From an uncultured Collinsella sp. (GTDB taxonomy: Bacteria > Actinomycetota > Coriobacteriia > Coriobacteriales > Coriobacteriaceae), in contig UQHT01000006.1 in assembly GCA_900540875.1 (NCBI GenBank), positions 1-64,000 on the forward strand: a DNA stretch of 64,000 nt, given 5' to 3'. Below the pieces are notes generated by a model. It did no database searches, was not told the origin of the DNA, and was given only the letters and a program-made list of their open reading frames with translations. Numbering within the stretch: the first letter of the stretch is position 1; every line of letters starts with the position of its first letter. Positions 11,703-20,556 of the stretch are shown here, in pieces. The translations under genes were made by a program, and so were the position numbers.

Positions 11703-13547
11703 CTAGGCCTCCTTGGTCGTAGAAATAGAATCGGACGATACTTCGACAGGTCCGCCAAAAGTACGGGCAGCTGCGGCTCCACCGGCAAGCGGAGTCGCCA
11801 TCTGGGCTTTTGTGCGTCGCGGTGCCGAAACGGGAAGTTCAAAGGCAAAGCCCATCGCAAGCAAAAACCACGTAAGCGTATAGGTTGCAATCAGAGCGGC
11901 AACAAGGCCGCCCATCACGGCGCGTTGGGAAAATACGCTACATGCAGTCACAACCAGTACCGGAACCTCGCAGGCAGAAAGCGCAAGCACACCCTGCAGG
12001 AACCCCGAGCGCCGATCGCGCGCAAGTGCCCCCGCGGCAACGCCGGCCATGCCTGGCAGCGCCAGCGCCAGTGCGGCAATAACACCCGGTAGCGACCCAG
12101 ACCACACGAGCGATCCCAAAGTCGCCGTCACGCGAGCGCCCGACGCCAGCAGCGCGGCCGAAACCACGACCACAGCCCAAACCACGCCACAGACGACCGT
12201 CGCGCCGACCATCAGCGCGCGACGAACCGCGCGGCCAGACGCATCCATGGGGCACGGCGTGAGCGGCTCGCCGCGGAGCGAACGACCGACATTTTGCGCA
12301 TAGTGGTCACAAAACGCCGAGAGTGCCGCCTCGACCGCCGCCGGCTCGGGACGATCTTTTTGATGGCTGGACAGACAGGCCATCACCACGTCGAACAGTT
12401 GGGCATCGACAAACGCCAGCGCATCGCGTAGTTCCTCGGAATCCGGCTCAAGCCCCAGCTGCTGGGCCTGCTCGGCCGCGGCGAGCGCCACATCGGGCTC
12501 ACGACGAAGCAGCTGAGTCAAATCGCAACCGGGCGCATGGGCACCAATGGGATAGTCGGGCAGCGTGTCCATCTTGAGACGGTAGGGGCTGGCGATGTCG
12601 CGCGTCTTTTTGCGCGAACCCGAGGTGCCCGAAGTGCTCGGCGCGGCTTCGTATGGCGCGACGCCGGCAATGAGCTCGTAAACCGTGCTTGCCGCGGCAT
12701 AGACGTCAATCGCCGGCGACATACGCAAAGCGCGCAGGTCGGGAATATCGTCGGTGAGCATCTCGGGCGGAGCGTAGGCAACCGTCGCGCGACGCAGCGT
12801 GGCATAGCGTTCGGTAAAGGATGCCTTGCCGCCGGTACCGGCCACGGCCGACGCAGGCTCAAGCGCCAGCGACGAGCCAAAGTCGATCAGGCACAGGTCA
12901 AAGGTGCCCTCGGCAAGCTGCCGGTCAAGCGGCAGGCGCGCCGTACGCACCATAATATTAGCGGGCGAGATATCGCGATGGACAAAGCCCTCCCCCACCA
13001 GGCTCATGCGGCAGAGCAGGTCGAACAGGTCGCGACCCAGACGCGCCGCCACAAGCGGCGACAGGCGTCCGGCATCGTCCACGGCGAGTCGCGAACGCAA
13101 GCGGGCGAGCGTCTCGCCCTCGACCCATTCCATGACAATTGCAGGCACACCGTCAACCTCGCCCCAGCCATAGAGGCGGGGAAAGCCCTTAAGGCCCGAA
13201 AGGGCACGATGGCATTCATATTCCTCGCGAAACGCCGCCTTGAACTTGGCGACCAGCGCCTCATGGGCGACGGCATCGTCAAACTCATCGCGCGCCGGCA
13301 AGATGAGCTGCTTGAGTGCCACGGCCTCGCCTTGGGCGTTGACGGCACGCGTCACGCGGCCGATACCGCCACGGCGCATGGTGGCATCGTCGGCAAACAG
13401 CATCGTAAAACGACGCAGATAGGCAGGCAGTTCGTCCTGACCGAGCGCAATGGCCGGCTCAAACCCGTCGACACGCGCCAGACGCAGGCCGACCATGGGA
13501 TCGCGACCGAGCGATTGTGGTGTGGTGGATGCAAGATCGGTCATCAT
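11703..13547 (-). CDS. Membrane-bound Ser/Thr protein kinase
   Basis: Protein of 614 residues with an N-terminal eukaryotic-type kinase domain and a C-terminal membrane part. The glycine-rich loop GGIGRV lies near residue 60, the ATP-binding lysine is in VALKQL, the catalytic loop is FVHRDISPANIMV near 187, and the Mg-binding DFG is in LIDFGSS near 222. From about residue 440 several hydrophobic helices follow, so the kinase domain faces the cytoplasm with a polytopic anchor behind it. It has no PASTA repeats and hence no obvious muropeptide sensor. Its start overlaps the stop of the upstream gene (ATGA), indicating translational coupling. Confidence 0.9.
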   Translation of the reverse strand: MMTDLASTTPQSLGRDPMVGLRLARVDGFEPAIALGQDELPAYLRRFTMLFADDATMRRGGIGRVTRAVNAQGEAVALKQLILPARDEFDDAVAHEALVAKFKAAFREEYECHRALSGLKGFPRLYGWGEVDGVPAIVMEWVEGETLARLRSRLAVDDAGRLSPLVAARLGRDLFDLLCRMSLVGEGFVHRDISPANIMVRTARLPLDRQLAEGTFDLCLIDFGSSLALEPASAVAGTGGKASFTERYATLRRATVAYAPPEMLTDDIPDLRALRMSPAIDVYAAASTVYELIAGVAPYEAAPSTSGTSGSRKKTRDIASPYRLKMDTLPDYPIGAHAPGCDLTQLLRREPDVALAAAEQAQQLGLEPDSEELRDALAFVDAQLFDVVMACLSSHQKDRPEPAAVEAALSAFCDHYAQNVGRSLRGEPLTPCPMDASGRAVRRALMVGATVVCGVVWAVVVVSAALLASGARVTATLGSLVWSGSLPGVIAALALALPGMAGVAAGALARDRRSGFLQGVLALSACEVPVLVVTACSVFSQRAVMGGLVAALIATYTLTWFLLAMGFAFELPVSAPRRTKAQMATPLAGGAAAARTFGGPVEVSSDSISTTKEA

Positions 13548-14449
13548 AGGGCAAGCGCCGCCACGTTATTGTTGAAGTTACCGAGCGCGACGTCATCATC
13601 GCCGTAATGGCCGACCCATTGACATAGGTTGGTGTAACAGCCCCACAGATTGGCATACTGCTGATACCACTTTGACCGGGGCGAGAATGTCTGACGACCG
13701 AACTCGGCTCGAATGACAAACATCTCCCCGACCAGGCTGTCGCACGGCCTGGGATCTCCCGTAGAGTTATAGGTCGAAACCACGTCATTGGCACGAGAAA
13801 CATAGCCGTCGAGCATGTTGTACTTGGTCACAAGCCAGCTGTGAATGCTCTCTTCCTCAGCAGCGGAAAGGCCACCGGAGTTTGCATCGTTGTCAGTGTT
13901 TCCGCCCGTCGAGCCGCCGTTTCCAGACCCTCCGGCAGAGGAACCCGACCCAGAGCCGCCGCCCGAACTCGATGAATCCGAGCCGGAGCCAGAAGTATCC
14001 GAGCTACCGGGCTTTCCGGACTGCTGGGCGTCCTGCTCCTTCTGCTGCTCGACCTTATTCACCGTTGCCGCCACGCTATTGTTGGACAACCGATCGATGA
14101 TCTTGGTGTTGGTGAGCACGATGGTTTTGCCATTGGCAAGCGTGACTTCGTTGTCCGGGGCCTCGGCGCCGTCCGCGTCGTCAGTGCCAAACACAATATG
14201 CGCGACCACACTTGCCCAAGCATATCCAGTCGTGGTGCCCAGGTCACTTTTGACCTCATGCCCTACGCGCGGTTCGCGTGCGGCATGTGCCTGTATCATG
14301 GACGGCACGGTCATGCCATAGGCAGAAACGCCAGCTATGACCAGCACCAGCGAGCAAGACAGCAGTGCGTACGCCCGCGGCGCCAAGCCCAGTCGGCGTC
14401 GCATGCGCACCGCGGCGCCGCGCTTTGTCTGAGTGCCACCGGGCCGCAT
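13544..14449 (-). CDS. Membrane-anchored extracytoplasmic protein of the kinase/FHA operon
   Basis: Protein of 301 residues of unknown family. One N-terminal membrane helix (ALLSCSLVLVIAGVSAYGM) follows a basic segment. The rest should be outside the cell: first a conserved-looking part, then a Ser/Gly-rich linker, and a C-terminal Trp/Cys-containing domain (WYQQYANLWGCYTNLCQWVGHY). I chose the ATG at 14449, which has GGAGGAG six bases upstream; an open frame extends 31 codons further. It is the first gene of a three-gene operon with the kinase and FHA genes and may be the sensor or target partner of the kinase. Confidence 0.75.
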   Translation of the reverse strand: MRPGGTQTKRGAAVRMRRRLGLAPRAYALLSCSLVLVIAGVSAYGMTVPSMIQAHAAREPRVGHEVKSDLGTTTGYAWASVVAHIVFGTDDADGAEAPDNEVTLANGKTIVLTNTKIIDRLSNNSVAATVNKVEQQKEQDAQQSGKPGSSDTSGSGSDSSSSGGGSGSGSSAGGSGNGGSTGGNTDNDANSGGLSAAEEESIHSWLVTKYNMLDGYVSRANDVVSTYNSTGDPRPCDSLVGEMFVIRAEFGRQTFSPRSKWYQQYANLWGCYTNLCQWVGHYGDDDVALGNFNNNVAALAL

Positions 14450-14626
14450 GCGTTCTCCTCCAACAAAAACACGCCGCTCGGGAGCGGCGCATTCATTCGA
14501 ATCCATATTTGAGTGTATCAGCGAACCCAAAAGGTTGCGCAACGAATGGGCAAATTAAGGATGCGAATGGAAGCATCCATGCGATAAGCGGATACAAAGC
14601 ATCTTTGTTGCACAACAAACTTACAG

Positions 14627-14656
14627 TCGCACGGGGAATTATGACTACCCCGTGCG
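14627..14656 (-). terminator. Hairpin downstream of recR
   Basis: An 8-bp inverted repeat (GCACGGGG and CCCCGTGC) with an 11-base loop lies about 40 bases after the recR stop. The following minus-strand bases are only moderately T-rich. Confidence 0.45.
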
Positions 14657-14693
14657 TCGCGATGAAGACATACGGCAGGAGCAGGCTCGCCAC

Positions 14694-15290
14694 CTAAATC
14701 GTGCGACGGGCCTCGATGGCGCGCCCAAGCGTAAGCTCGTCGGCATACTCCAGGTCGCCGCCCACGGGAAGGCCGCTCGCCAGACGCGACACCTCAACGC
14801 CCAGCGGCTTAATGGTACGCGCCAGGTAGCTCGCCGTGGTCTCGCCCTCGATATTGGGGTTGGTGGCGATAATGACCTCGGTGATATCCTCGTGCCCCAA
14901 GCGCGCCAACAGCTCACGAATGTGCAACTGCTCGGGACCAATCTTGTCCATGGGACTGATCACGCCGCCCAATACGTGGTAGAGACCGTGGTAGCTGCCC
15001 GTGCGCTCAATCGCCTGGACATCGCGCGGCTCGCCCACCACGCAAATGCGAGTGGTATCGCGCATCGAATCCTGGCAGATGGAGCACTCGTCGGCCGTGG
15101 CGTAGTTAAAGCAGCGGCTGCAAAAGTGAACCTCCTGCTTAACCTCCAGGATAGCCTCGGCCAGGCGGCGCGCCTCCTCGGCATCGGCCTCGAGCAGGTA
15201 ATAGGCGATGCGCTGGGCCGACTTGGGACCAATGCCCGGCAGACGGCCCAGCTCATCGAGCAATTTTTGCAGACTATGGTTGGCACTCAT
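14694..15290 (-). CDS. recR: Recombination mediator protein RecR
   Basis: Protein of 198 residues, the family length. The N-terminal helix-hairpin-helix (LPGIGPKSAQRIAYYLL) is followed by a four-cysteine zinc finger (CSRCFNYATADECSIC) and a Toprim domain (CVVGEPRDVQAIE, ATNPNIEGETTASYL). RecR loads RecA at gaps with RecF/RecO. The start is the ATG at 15290; upstream frame extension overlaps ybaB and is not used. It lies 13 bases after ybaB, the common ybaB-recR arrangement. Confidence 0.97.
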   Translation of the reverse strand: MSANHSLQKLLDELGRLPGIGPKSAQRIAYYLLEADAEEARRLAEAILEVKQEVHFCSRCFNYATADECSICQDSMRDTTRICVVGEPRDVQAIERTGSYHGLYHVLGGVISPMDKIGPEQLHIRELLARLGHEDITEVIIATNPNIEGETTASYLARTIKPLGVEVSRLASGLPVGGDLEYADELTLGRAIEARRTI

Positions 15291-15303
15291 ATATATGCGT
15301 GTC

Positions 15304-15624
15304 TTAGAACGGCATGCCCGGGATGTTGAGGCCGCCGGTGATGGCGCCCATCTGCTTGTTGGCGAGCTCGTTGACACCGCGGACGGCCTCGTTGACGGCA
15401 GCCATGATCATGTCCTGCAGCATATCGACGTCCTCGGGATCGAGGGCATCGGGGTCGATGGTGAGGTTGACGAGCTCCATCTCGCCGTTAACGGTCACCT
15501 TGACCATGCCGCCGCCGGCAGAGGCGTCGACGGTCTGGGACTTAAGGTTTTCCTGCGCGGCGGCAAGCTGCTCCTGCATCTTGCGAGCCTGCTTCATCAT
15601 TTGCTGCATGTTCATACCGGCCAT
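15304..15624 (-). CDS. ybaB: Nucleoid-associated protein, YbaB/EbfC family
   Basis: Small DNA-binding protein of 106 residues with the family pattern MxxMMKQARKMQEQLAAAQE, then VNGEMELVNLTIDP and a C-terminal helix. The usual neighbours are dnaX upstream and recR downstream. Here dnaX is separated from it by an opposite-strand gene. GGAGCC precedes the ATG. Confidence 0.95.
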   Translation of the reverse strand: MAGMNMQQMMKQARKMQEQLAAAQENLKSQTVDASAGGGMVKVTVNGEMELVNLTIDPDALDPEDVDMLQDMIMAAVNEAVRGVNELANKQMGAITGGLNIPGMPF

Positions 15625-15785
15625 GATGGCTCCTTTACGTGCGGCCGCGCGACAAGCTGCAAGGGCAGCCGGAGCGCGACGGGACTTTCAAACTCAAAAA
15701 TCGTACCACGGCGCGGGGCAAGCAAGCGGGGCGGACACGCTACCTCAGTCGATATACATGTCCTTGAGCGTGACGCACGCCCAAG

Positions 15786-15820
15786 ATTATGCAAGGTCGA
15801 ATTATGCAAGGTTGCATAAT
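15786..15820. promoter_or_regulatory. Palindromic operator-like site with an extra half copy
   Basis: The perfect palindrome ATTATGCAA-GG-TTGCATAAT occupies 15801-15820. A half copy, ATTATGCAAGG, lies directly upstream at 15786. The direct plus inverted arrangement suits a dimeric DNA-binding protein. No regulator gene is adjacent. Confidence 0.55.
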
Positions 15821-15932
15821 TATCTCAAGCTACATCTAGCAGAGCTGGAACCAGGCAGTTTATGCGTAGGGCTACAAGGCTACATGGCAAAATGCCGAGC
15901 CGCTGCTCGAGGCGGCACGCATGGCGGCCGGG

Positions 15933-15938
15933 TATAAT
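15933..15938 (+). promoter_or_regulatory. -10 promoter box (TATAAT)
   Basis: A consensus TATAAT lies about 36 bases before the GTG of the next gene. No matching -35 consensus is visible. Confidence 0.5.
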
Positions 15939-15973
15939 TTGATTGTCATAGATGACGATTTGGAGGTGCCCTC

Positions 15974-16447
15974 GTGAATGTCCCAGCCGTACTCCAAAAC
16001 ATCCGCTCAAAACACCCCGTTGCATATGTGGTTCTCTATCTCTTTGTCGTCTGGGTATTACTGGTTATCATCACCCATGCCATAGCTTTTGGAGCAGAAC
16101 TGCTGATAGCCAGCTCGGACCAGCCCGTCGTCAAATGGGAGACGACCGATGAATGCACCGACGGAACCCGAACCATTTACTACAACAGCCCGTCCCTCTA
16201 CCAAGAGTTCAAGGTCAAGATAAAGGACTCCAAGATTGTCGATGCCGAACTGGGCTCTTTATTTACAATCGGAGCAACCGTCAACGCCGAGCAAGTCGAG
16301 TACACGGACAGCCATGCGACGTATCGTATCGACCTCAGCATCCTAGGCCGACCGTCACGCGCCTGTCTGCTCGAATGCGATATACGCGGCACCACGTTGC
16401 ACATGTCCGAAATACAGATGCGCCCGGGCAAGGGGTTCTCTTCTTGA
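15974..16447 (+). CDS. Small membrane-anchored protein, unknown function
   Basis: Protein of 157 residues starting at GTG with TTGGAGGTG upstream. One N-terminal membrane helix (VAYVVLYLFVVWVLLVIITHAIAFG) is followed by a ~115-residue domain with no recognised family, probably outside the cell. It lies on the opposite strand between dnaX and ybaB, splitting a gene cluster that is contiguous in most bacteria, so it is likely a later insertion. Confidence 0.7.
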   Translation: MNVPAVLQNIRSKHPVAYVVLYLFVVWVLLVIITHAIAFGAELLIASSDQPVVKWETTDECTDGTRTIYYNSPSLYQEFKVKIKDSKIVDAELGSLFTIGATVNAEQVEYTDSHATYRIDLSILGRPSRACLLECDIRGTTLHMSEIQMRPGKGFSS

Positions 16448-16468
16448 GCAGTATACCCGCCTGCGCAG

Positions 16469-18949
16469 CTACTCCACCGGCTTGAAGATGGTGGACTGGC
16501 CGAAGACGCTGCGGATGAGGGCTTTGGCCTCGTCCTCGGTCTGCGGGATGCTCGGGGCTGCACCCTGATGGCCGAAGGGGCCGCCCGCACCGGAGTTGGA
16601 CTCCCAGGGAGCTGCAGGAGCGTCCTCCTCTTTGGGGGCAGTTGCAGCGGACTTGGGCGCGGACGCCGCACCCGGCACGTCGAACGGAGGCAGATCGTCC
16701 CCACCAGCATCGGCAACAAAACCGCCAACCATGGCATCGTCGTAGGGAACCTGCTCGGATTCCCATGGCGCAGACGGCGCGGCGGGCTGAACCTTGGGAG
16801 CGGACGCGCGCTCGGGCGCTCGGGGCGCGGGCTCGGTCGGGAGCTTGCCCGTGGCAGGAGCGCCGGCGGGGTTGTCGGAGCGCAGCCAGGGGGCTTTGCC
16901 CAGGTCAGACGACTTGGGCGCGGGCGAGGCAGGCTTGGGCGCGGGTGTCGGAGCAGCCGGTTTGGCCATGACGGGCTTAGGCGCCGACGGGGTCGGCGCC
17001 GCTATCGGTGCTGCTTTTGGCTGCGTCGCGCTGGCGCTCGAGGATGCAGGGGCCGCCGAGGACACGGGTTGCGGGTCCGCAGATACCGCAGCCCGTGCAG
17101 ATGGAGAATGCTCCTCATGTTGAGGAGCCGGCGTGCCACCCCCATCCAGGACATAGTCGACGGTACGACGACCGAAGACCGCACTGACTGTCGGCAGGAC
17201 CACCGACTGCGTGTCGGCGCGTCCAAGCATCTTGATGGCAAAGGTCGAGCCCGCGGGGAACGAGACCGTGAGCCTGGAGCCGTCGTCAGCCGTGGCGCGG
17301 GCATTGAGCAAAAGCCCCGCGTAGGAAGCCTGACGCGCCTTGACACGCTCGACAACCTCGGCCCATTTGCGCTGCAGCTCTCCGGCATCCTCGACCGCGG
17401 GCGTCTCGGCAGTACCGGCGGCGGCAACCTGGGCGGCATTGTTGGACTGGGGCTTAGGTGCCGGAGCGGTGGCAGGCGCGGGAGCCGCAACGGGCTGAGG
17501 CGTCGGAGTCGGCGCAGGCTGAGGTGCAGGCGCTGCAGGCTTGGAAGCTGACACGGACGCAGAACGGGACGCAGGCTGGGCAGCCGGAACAGCAGCACCA
17601 CGGTCCCAAGGCATACCGCCCTGGCGCGCGGACGTAGCAGCGGGGGCAGCGGATGCCGCCGGAGCGGCAGCACGAGCGCCCGAAATGAGCGTCGGCTGTT
17701 GGGCAGCAGCGGGTACGGATGCTGCAGGCGCGGCGGCCTGAGCAGCAGCCACGCTCGCCGGCACGGCGCCGTTGGCAACCATGGCCTCCAAGCGGGCCAC
17801 GCGCTCGGCCAATGCCTCAATCGTTAAATCGGCCTCGGGACGTGCCAGGCGCGTGCAGGCGATCTCGAGCACCAGGCGCACGTCGCTCGCGCCCCTCATC
17901 TCCAGTGCGGCATCGTCGAGCACCGTCAGCACACGGGCCAGGCGGTCGGCAGGATGCTCGCCAAAGGCAGCGGCCTCGGCAGCAAGCGCCTCGGCCTGCT
18001 CGGAGCCGCCCTCAAACAGCTCGGCACGGGCACCGGCAACGCAGGCAACGTACACGTCACGCACATGCGCCACCAGGTCGCGCGTCAGCTCCAGCAGGTC
18101 GTTTCCTTCCTCGACCTGCGCACGGATCAGTCCATAGAGCTCGGCAACATCGCGATCGGCAATGGCGCGGGAAAACTCGCCCAGAATCTGGTCCGAAACC
18201 TCGCCTAAAAGCGAGCGGGCGTCGTCCGCATGCACAGAACCGTTGCCAAAGACGCTCAGCTGCTCCAGCGTGGACAACGCGTCGCGCATACCGCCCTTGG
18301 CATGGCGCGCCACGATAGCCAGCGCCTCATCGTCGTAATCGAAGCCCTCCTGCTCGCACACGTATGCCAGGCGACGCTCGATATCCTCGTTGCCGATGCG
18401 ATGGAAATCGAAACGCTGGCAGCGCGAGAGGATGGTCTCCAGAATCTTTTGCGGGTCGGTGGTGCACAGCACAAAGATCACGTGTGCCGGCGGCTCCTCG
18501 AGCGTCTTGAGCAGCGCGTTGAACGCCGCCGTCGTGAGCATGTGGACCTCGTCGATGATATAGATCTTGTACTTGCCGCGCACCGGGGCAAAGTTGACGG
18601 AGTTGATGATTTCCTCGCGCACATTGTCCACGCCCGTGCGGGAGGCGGCATCGAGCTCGTAGACATCGGGGTGGTTACCCTCGGCAATGAGCTCGCACTC
18701 CTCGCAAGTACCGTCGGGCATGCAGCCGCTTGCACCCTCGGCGCGCGCCGCCTCGGCATTGCGGCACAGCAGCGCCTTGGCCAGAATGCGCGCCATGGTG
18801 GTCTTGCCCGTGCCGCGCGGTCCGCAGAACAGGTAGGCGTGGGACAGGCGCCCCTCGGTGATGGCGTGCTCGAGCGTCGAGACGATATGCTGCTGGCCCA
18901 CCACGGAGTCAAAGGTGAGCGGGCGATACTTTCGGTACAACGATTCCAT
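16469..18949 (-). CDS. dnaX: DNA polymerase III subunits gamma and tau
   Basis: Protein of 826 residues, the clamp-loader ATPase. The Walker A motif GPRGTGKTT lies near residue 43. A zinc-binding cysteine cluster follows, then DEVHML (Walker B) and SRCQRFDFHRI. After about residue 380 long Ala/Pro-rich linkers separate short conserved blocks, which makes the C-terminal tau part unusually long. I chose the ATG at 18949 (GGGGGAG upstream, MESLYRKYRPLTF start typical of DnaX). The longer upstream frame is not used. No slippery A-run typical of programmed frameshifting is obvious. Confidence 0.96.
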   Translation of the reverse strand: MESLYRKYRPLTFDSVVGQQHIVSTLEHAITEGRLSHAYLFCGPRGTGKTTMARILAKALLCRNAEAARAEGASGCMPDGTCEECELIAEGNHPDVYELDAASRTGVDNVREEIINSVNFAPVRGKYKIYIIDEVHMLTTAAFNALLKTLEEPPAHVIFVLCTTDPQKILETILSRCQRFDFHRIGNEDIERRLAYVCEQEGFDYDDEALAIVARHAKGGMRDALSTLEQLSVFGNGSVHADDARSLLGEVSDQILGEFSRAIADRDVAELYGLIRAQVEEGNDLLELTRDLVAHVRDVYVACVAGARAELFEGGSEQAEALAAEAAAFGEHPADRLARVLTVLDDAALEMRGASDVRLVLEIACTRLARPEADLTIEALAERVARLEAMVANGAVPASVAAAQAAAPAASVPAAAQQPTLISGARAAAPAASAAPAATSARQGGMPWDRGAAVPAAQPASRSASVSASKPAAPAPQPAPTPTPQPVAAPAPATAPAPKPQSNNAAQVAAAGTAETPAVEDAGELQRKWAEVVERVKARQASYAGLLLNARATADDGSRLTVSFPAGSTFAIKMLGRADTQSVVLPTVSAVFGRRTVDYVLDGGGTPAPQHEEHSPSARAAVSADPQPVSSAAPASSSASATQPKAAPIAAPTPSAPKPVMAKPAAPTPAPKPASPAPKSSDLGKAPWLRSDNPAGAPATGKLPTEPAPRAPERASAPKVQPAAPSAPWESEQVPYDDAMVGGFVADAGGDDLPPFDVPGAASAPKSAATAPKEEDAPAAPWESNSGAGGPFGHQGAAPSIPQTEDEAKALIRSVFGQSTIFKPVE

Positions 18950-19065
18950 GGGTGCTCCCCCGGGTATACTGAGTCTTGTTGCCGCGGCGGCCATGCGGTC
19001 GCACGGCATACTGCATTCCATAATAACCCGTACGGCGAGCCCGCCGCGATAGGAGTCCAAAGAGC

Positions 19066-19782
19066 ATGGCAGACGCAGAGAGCAACCTCGTTCCCTCCGA
19101 AGCAGCCGACCAGGTCGAGGTCGCGCTCGAGGAGCAGGCCGCAGCCGACGACGGCATCCTGTACCTCAACGAGTACCAATACGAAAACGACCTCGTCACC
19201 GACTTCGCCCGCCTGGTCGCCTCGCCCAGGCGTCGCGGCTCGCTGTATGTCGCCGCGGCAATTGCCGCGCTCATCGGCATCGGCATGCTGGTGGCCGGCG
19301 GCAACTGGATCAAGTTTGGCGTCGTCTTGATCGTATTCGGCGCCTTTTTGGCCTGGTGGAGCAAAAACCTGCACCACACCCTCGCCCGCGACTTTATCGA
19401 CGCCGTTGAGGCCGACGAGTCCATGGGTGGCCGCTATCGCCGCGTCGCCGCCAACGAGGACGGCCTGATGGTTTGGGGCACGAGCGGCAAGTCGCAGTTC
19501 TTCCCGTTTGAAAAGCTCGACCACGTGCTCGACGGCGAGCGCATCTTTGTGGCCATGTTCGCCGACCAGGGCGTGACGATCCCTAAGGACACCTTTGTCC
19601 GCGGCGATGCCGAGCAGTTCGGTCCCTTCCTTAAGGCGCGCATCAACAAAAAACTCCGCATCGAGACCAAACGCAAGAAGATGAAGGCAGAAAAGGCCGC
19701 TGCCGAAGCAAAACAGGGCGACAAGCCCCAGGAGACCAAGGGCAAGCAGCGCAAGCAGAAGAAGAGCAAGAAGAAGCGGTAG
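19066..19782 (+). CDS. YcxB-like membrane protein
   Basis: Protein of 238 residues. An acidic N-terminal tail (1-55) is followed by two membrane helices (about 60-105), then a cytoplasmic part with MVWGTSGKSQFFPFEKL and IPKDTFVRGDAEQFGPFLK, the pattern of YcxB-like domains. A highly basic Lys-rich tail closes the protein. It is divergent from dnaX. Function unknown. Confidence 0.75.
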   Translation: MADAESNLVPSEAADQVEVALEEQAAADDGILYLNEYQYENDLVTDFARLVASPRRRGSLYVAAAIAALIGIGMLVAGGNWIKFGVVLIVFGAFLAWWSKNLHHTLARDFIDAVEADESMGGRYRRVAANEDGLMVWGTSGKSQFFPFEKLDHVLDGERIFVAMFADQGVTIPKDTFVRGDAEQFGPFLKARINKKLRIETKRKKMKAEKAAAEAKQGDKPQETKGKQRKQKKSKKKR

Positions 19783-19810
19783 GCCGGCCGACACCGAAGG
19801 CGCCTCGTCC

Positions 19811-19850
19811 CGCGCCCGATTCCGGGCCGGGGCGCCTGGAATCGGGCGCG
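19811..19850. terminator. Bidirectional hairpin between convergent genes
   Basis: A 13-bp perfect stem (CGCGCCCGATTCC and its complement) lies 28 bases after the YcxB-like gene and 38 bases after the end of the convergent minus-strand gene. It has no T-run. Confidence 0.5.
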
Positions 19851-19887
19851 CGTACCGCCAATGGACCCGTTTTGCCTTGCTCTCGAG

Positions 19888-20556
19888 CTATTTCACTTCA
19901 AACCTTAAGAGCCTCCGCTCCGGCAGATCGGTCATCTTCATCGTGTAAGTCCCGGGAAATGCTTTCTCAAAACGGACGGTCTCGTAACCTTCGAAATAGT
20001 CGTTGGTGTTCTGCATCATAAATGGGACGAGCAACTCGTTTTCTGCCCCAACCTCCACGGCAAACGCAGCAGAGCCGCCAAGGACCGGCATGGCTTGCGT
20101 TATCAGATCGGTATTGACTACAAAATCATAGTTTGGCGCAGACTCCGGAACCAGATGCCAAACATACGCTTTGATTCCACCGTCGATATTATCCCTATTT
20201 CTGACACGCATCTTTACGGCGATAACGCACGTGATGTCGGCATCCTTCAGTCTCGTTTTCGTATCCACGGTGCCATATTTTGAATAATCGTCATGTGCTC
20301 GTTTGAGATACTCGCGCGGCGTGAGCAACTCTGCCCCGTCTATGCAAAACGAATACCCATCAGTCACCACATCCTTCGACCCCAGAAACGCTCCATCCAT
20401 CGAGAGCCATTCGCCCTCCGCGTAATATTTCTCAGGAATGACCGTCCGGTTCCCGTTAACGACGCTCACCCTCATGCCCGCAAGGCCGGCAGCAGCACAG
20501 CAAAAAAGCGCGAGCGCCGATCTTCTCGTCCACAGGGTCTTCTTCATCGCGCTCAC
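19888..20556 (-). CDS. Exported protein associated with an ABC transporter
   Basis: Protein of 222 residues with an N-terminal signal or anchor (RRSALALFCCAAAGLAGM). The mature part has no recognised family and looks like a beta-rich domain. Start is GTG at 20556, overlapping the stop of the ATPase gene (GTGA), so it is translationally coupled as the last gene of the ABC operon. It may be a surface accessory or immunity-like component. Confidence 0.65.
   Translation of the reverse strand: MSAMKKTLWTRRSALALFCCAAAGLAGMRVSVVNGNRTVIPEKYYAEGEWLSMDGAFLGSKDVVTDGYSFCIDGAELLTPREYLKRAHDDYSKYGTVDTKTRLKDADITCVIAVKMRVRNRDNIDGGIKAYVWHLVPESAPNYDFVVNTDLITQAMPVLGGSAAFAVEVGAENELLVPFMMQNTNDYFEGYETVRFEKAFPGTYTMKMTDLPERRLLRFEVK

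Larger units (their letters stand above)
15625..15973. other. Intergenic region between ybaB and a membrane-protein gene
   Basis: About 350 bases. It contains the palindrome at 15801 and the -10 box at 15933. Plus-strand frames around 15810-15976 look protein-like in two registers (AELEPGSLCVGLQGYMA, then QNAEPLLEAARMAAGYN), which may be a decayed gene. No intact gene is supported. Confidence 0.4.

Noticed and set aside
12537..13607. Long plus-strand frame opposite the kinase gene
   Set aside because: Shadow of the kinase coding strand, with no domain or start signals.
15921..15977. An 18-codon upstream ORF overlapping the GTG of the membrane-protein gene
   Set aside because: It overlaps the TATAAT box, which would place its start upstream of the transcript start.
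16469..18949. Programmed frameshift in dnaX for gamma/tau
   Set aside because: I saw no A-run slippery site with a following hairpin at the expected position.
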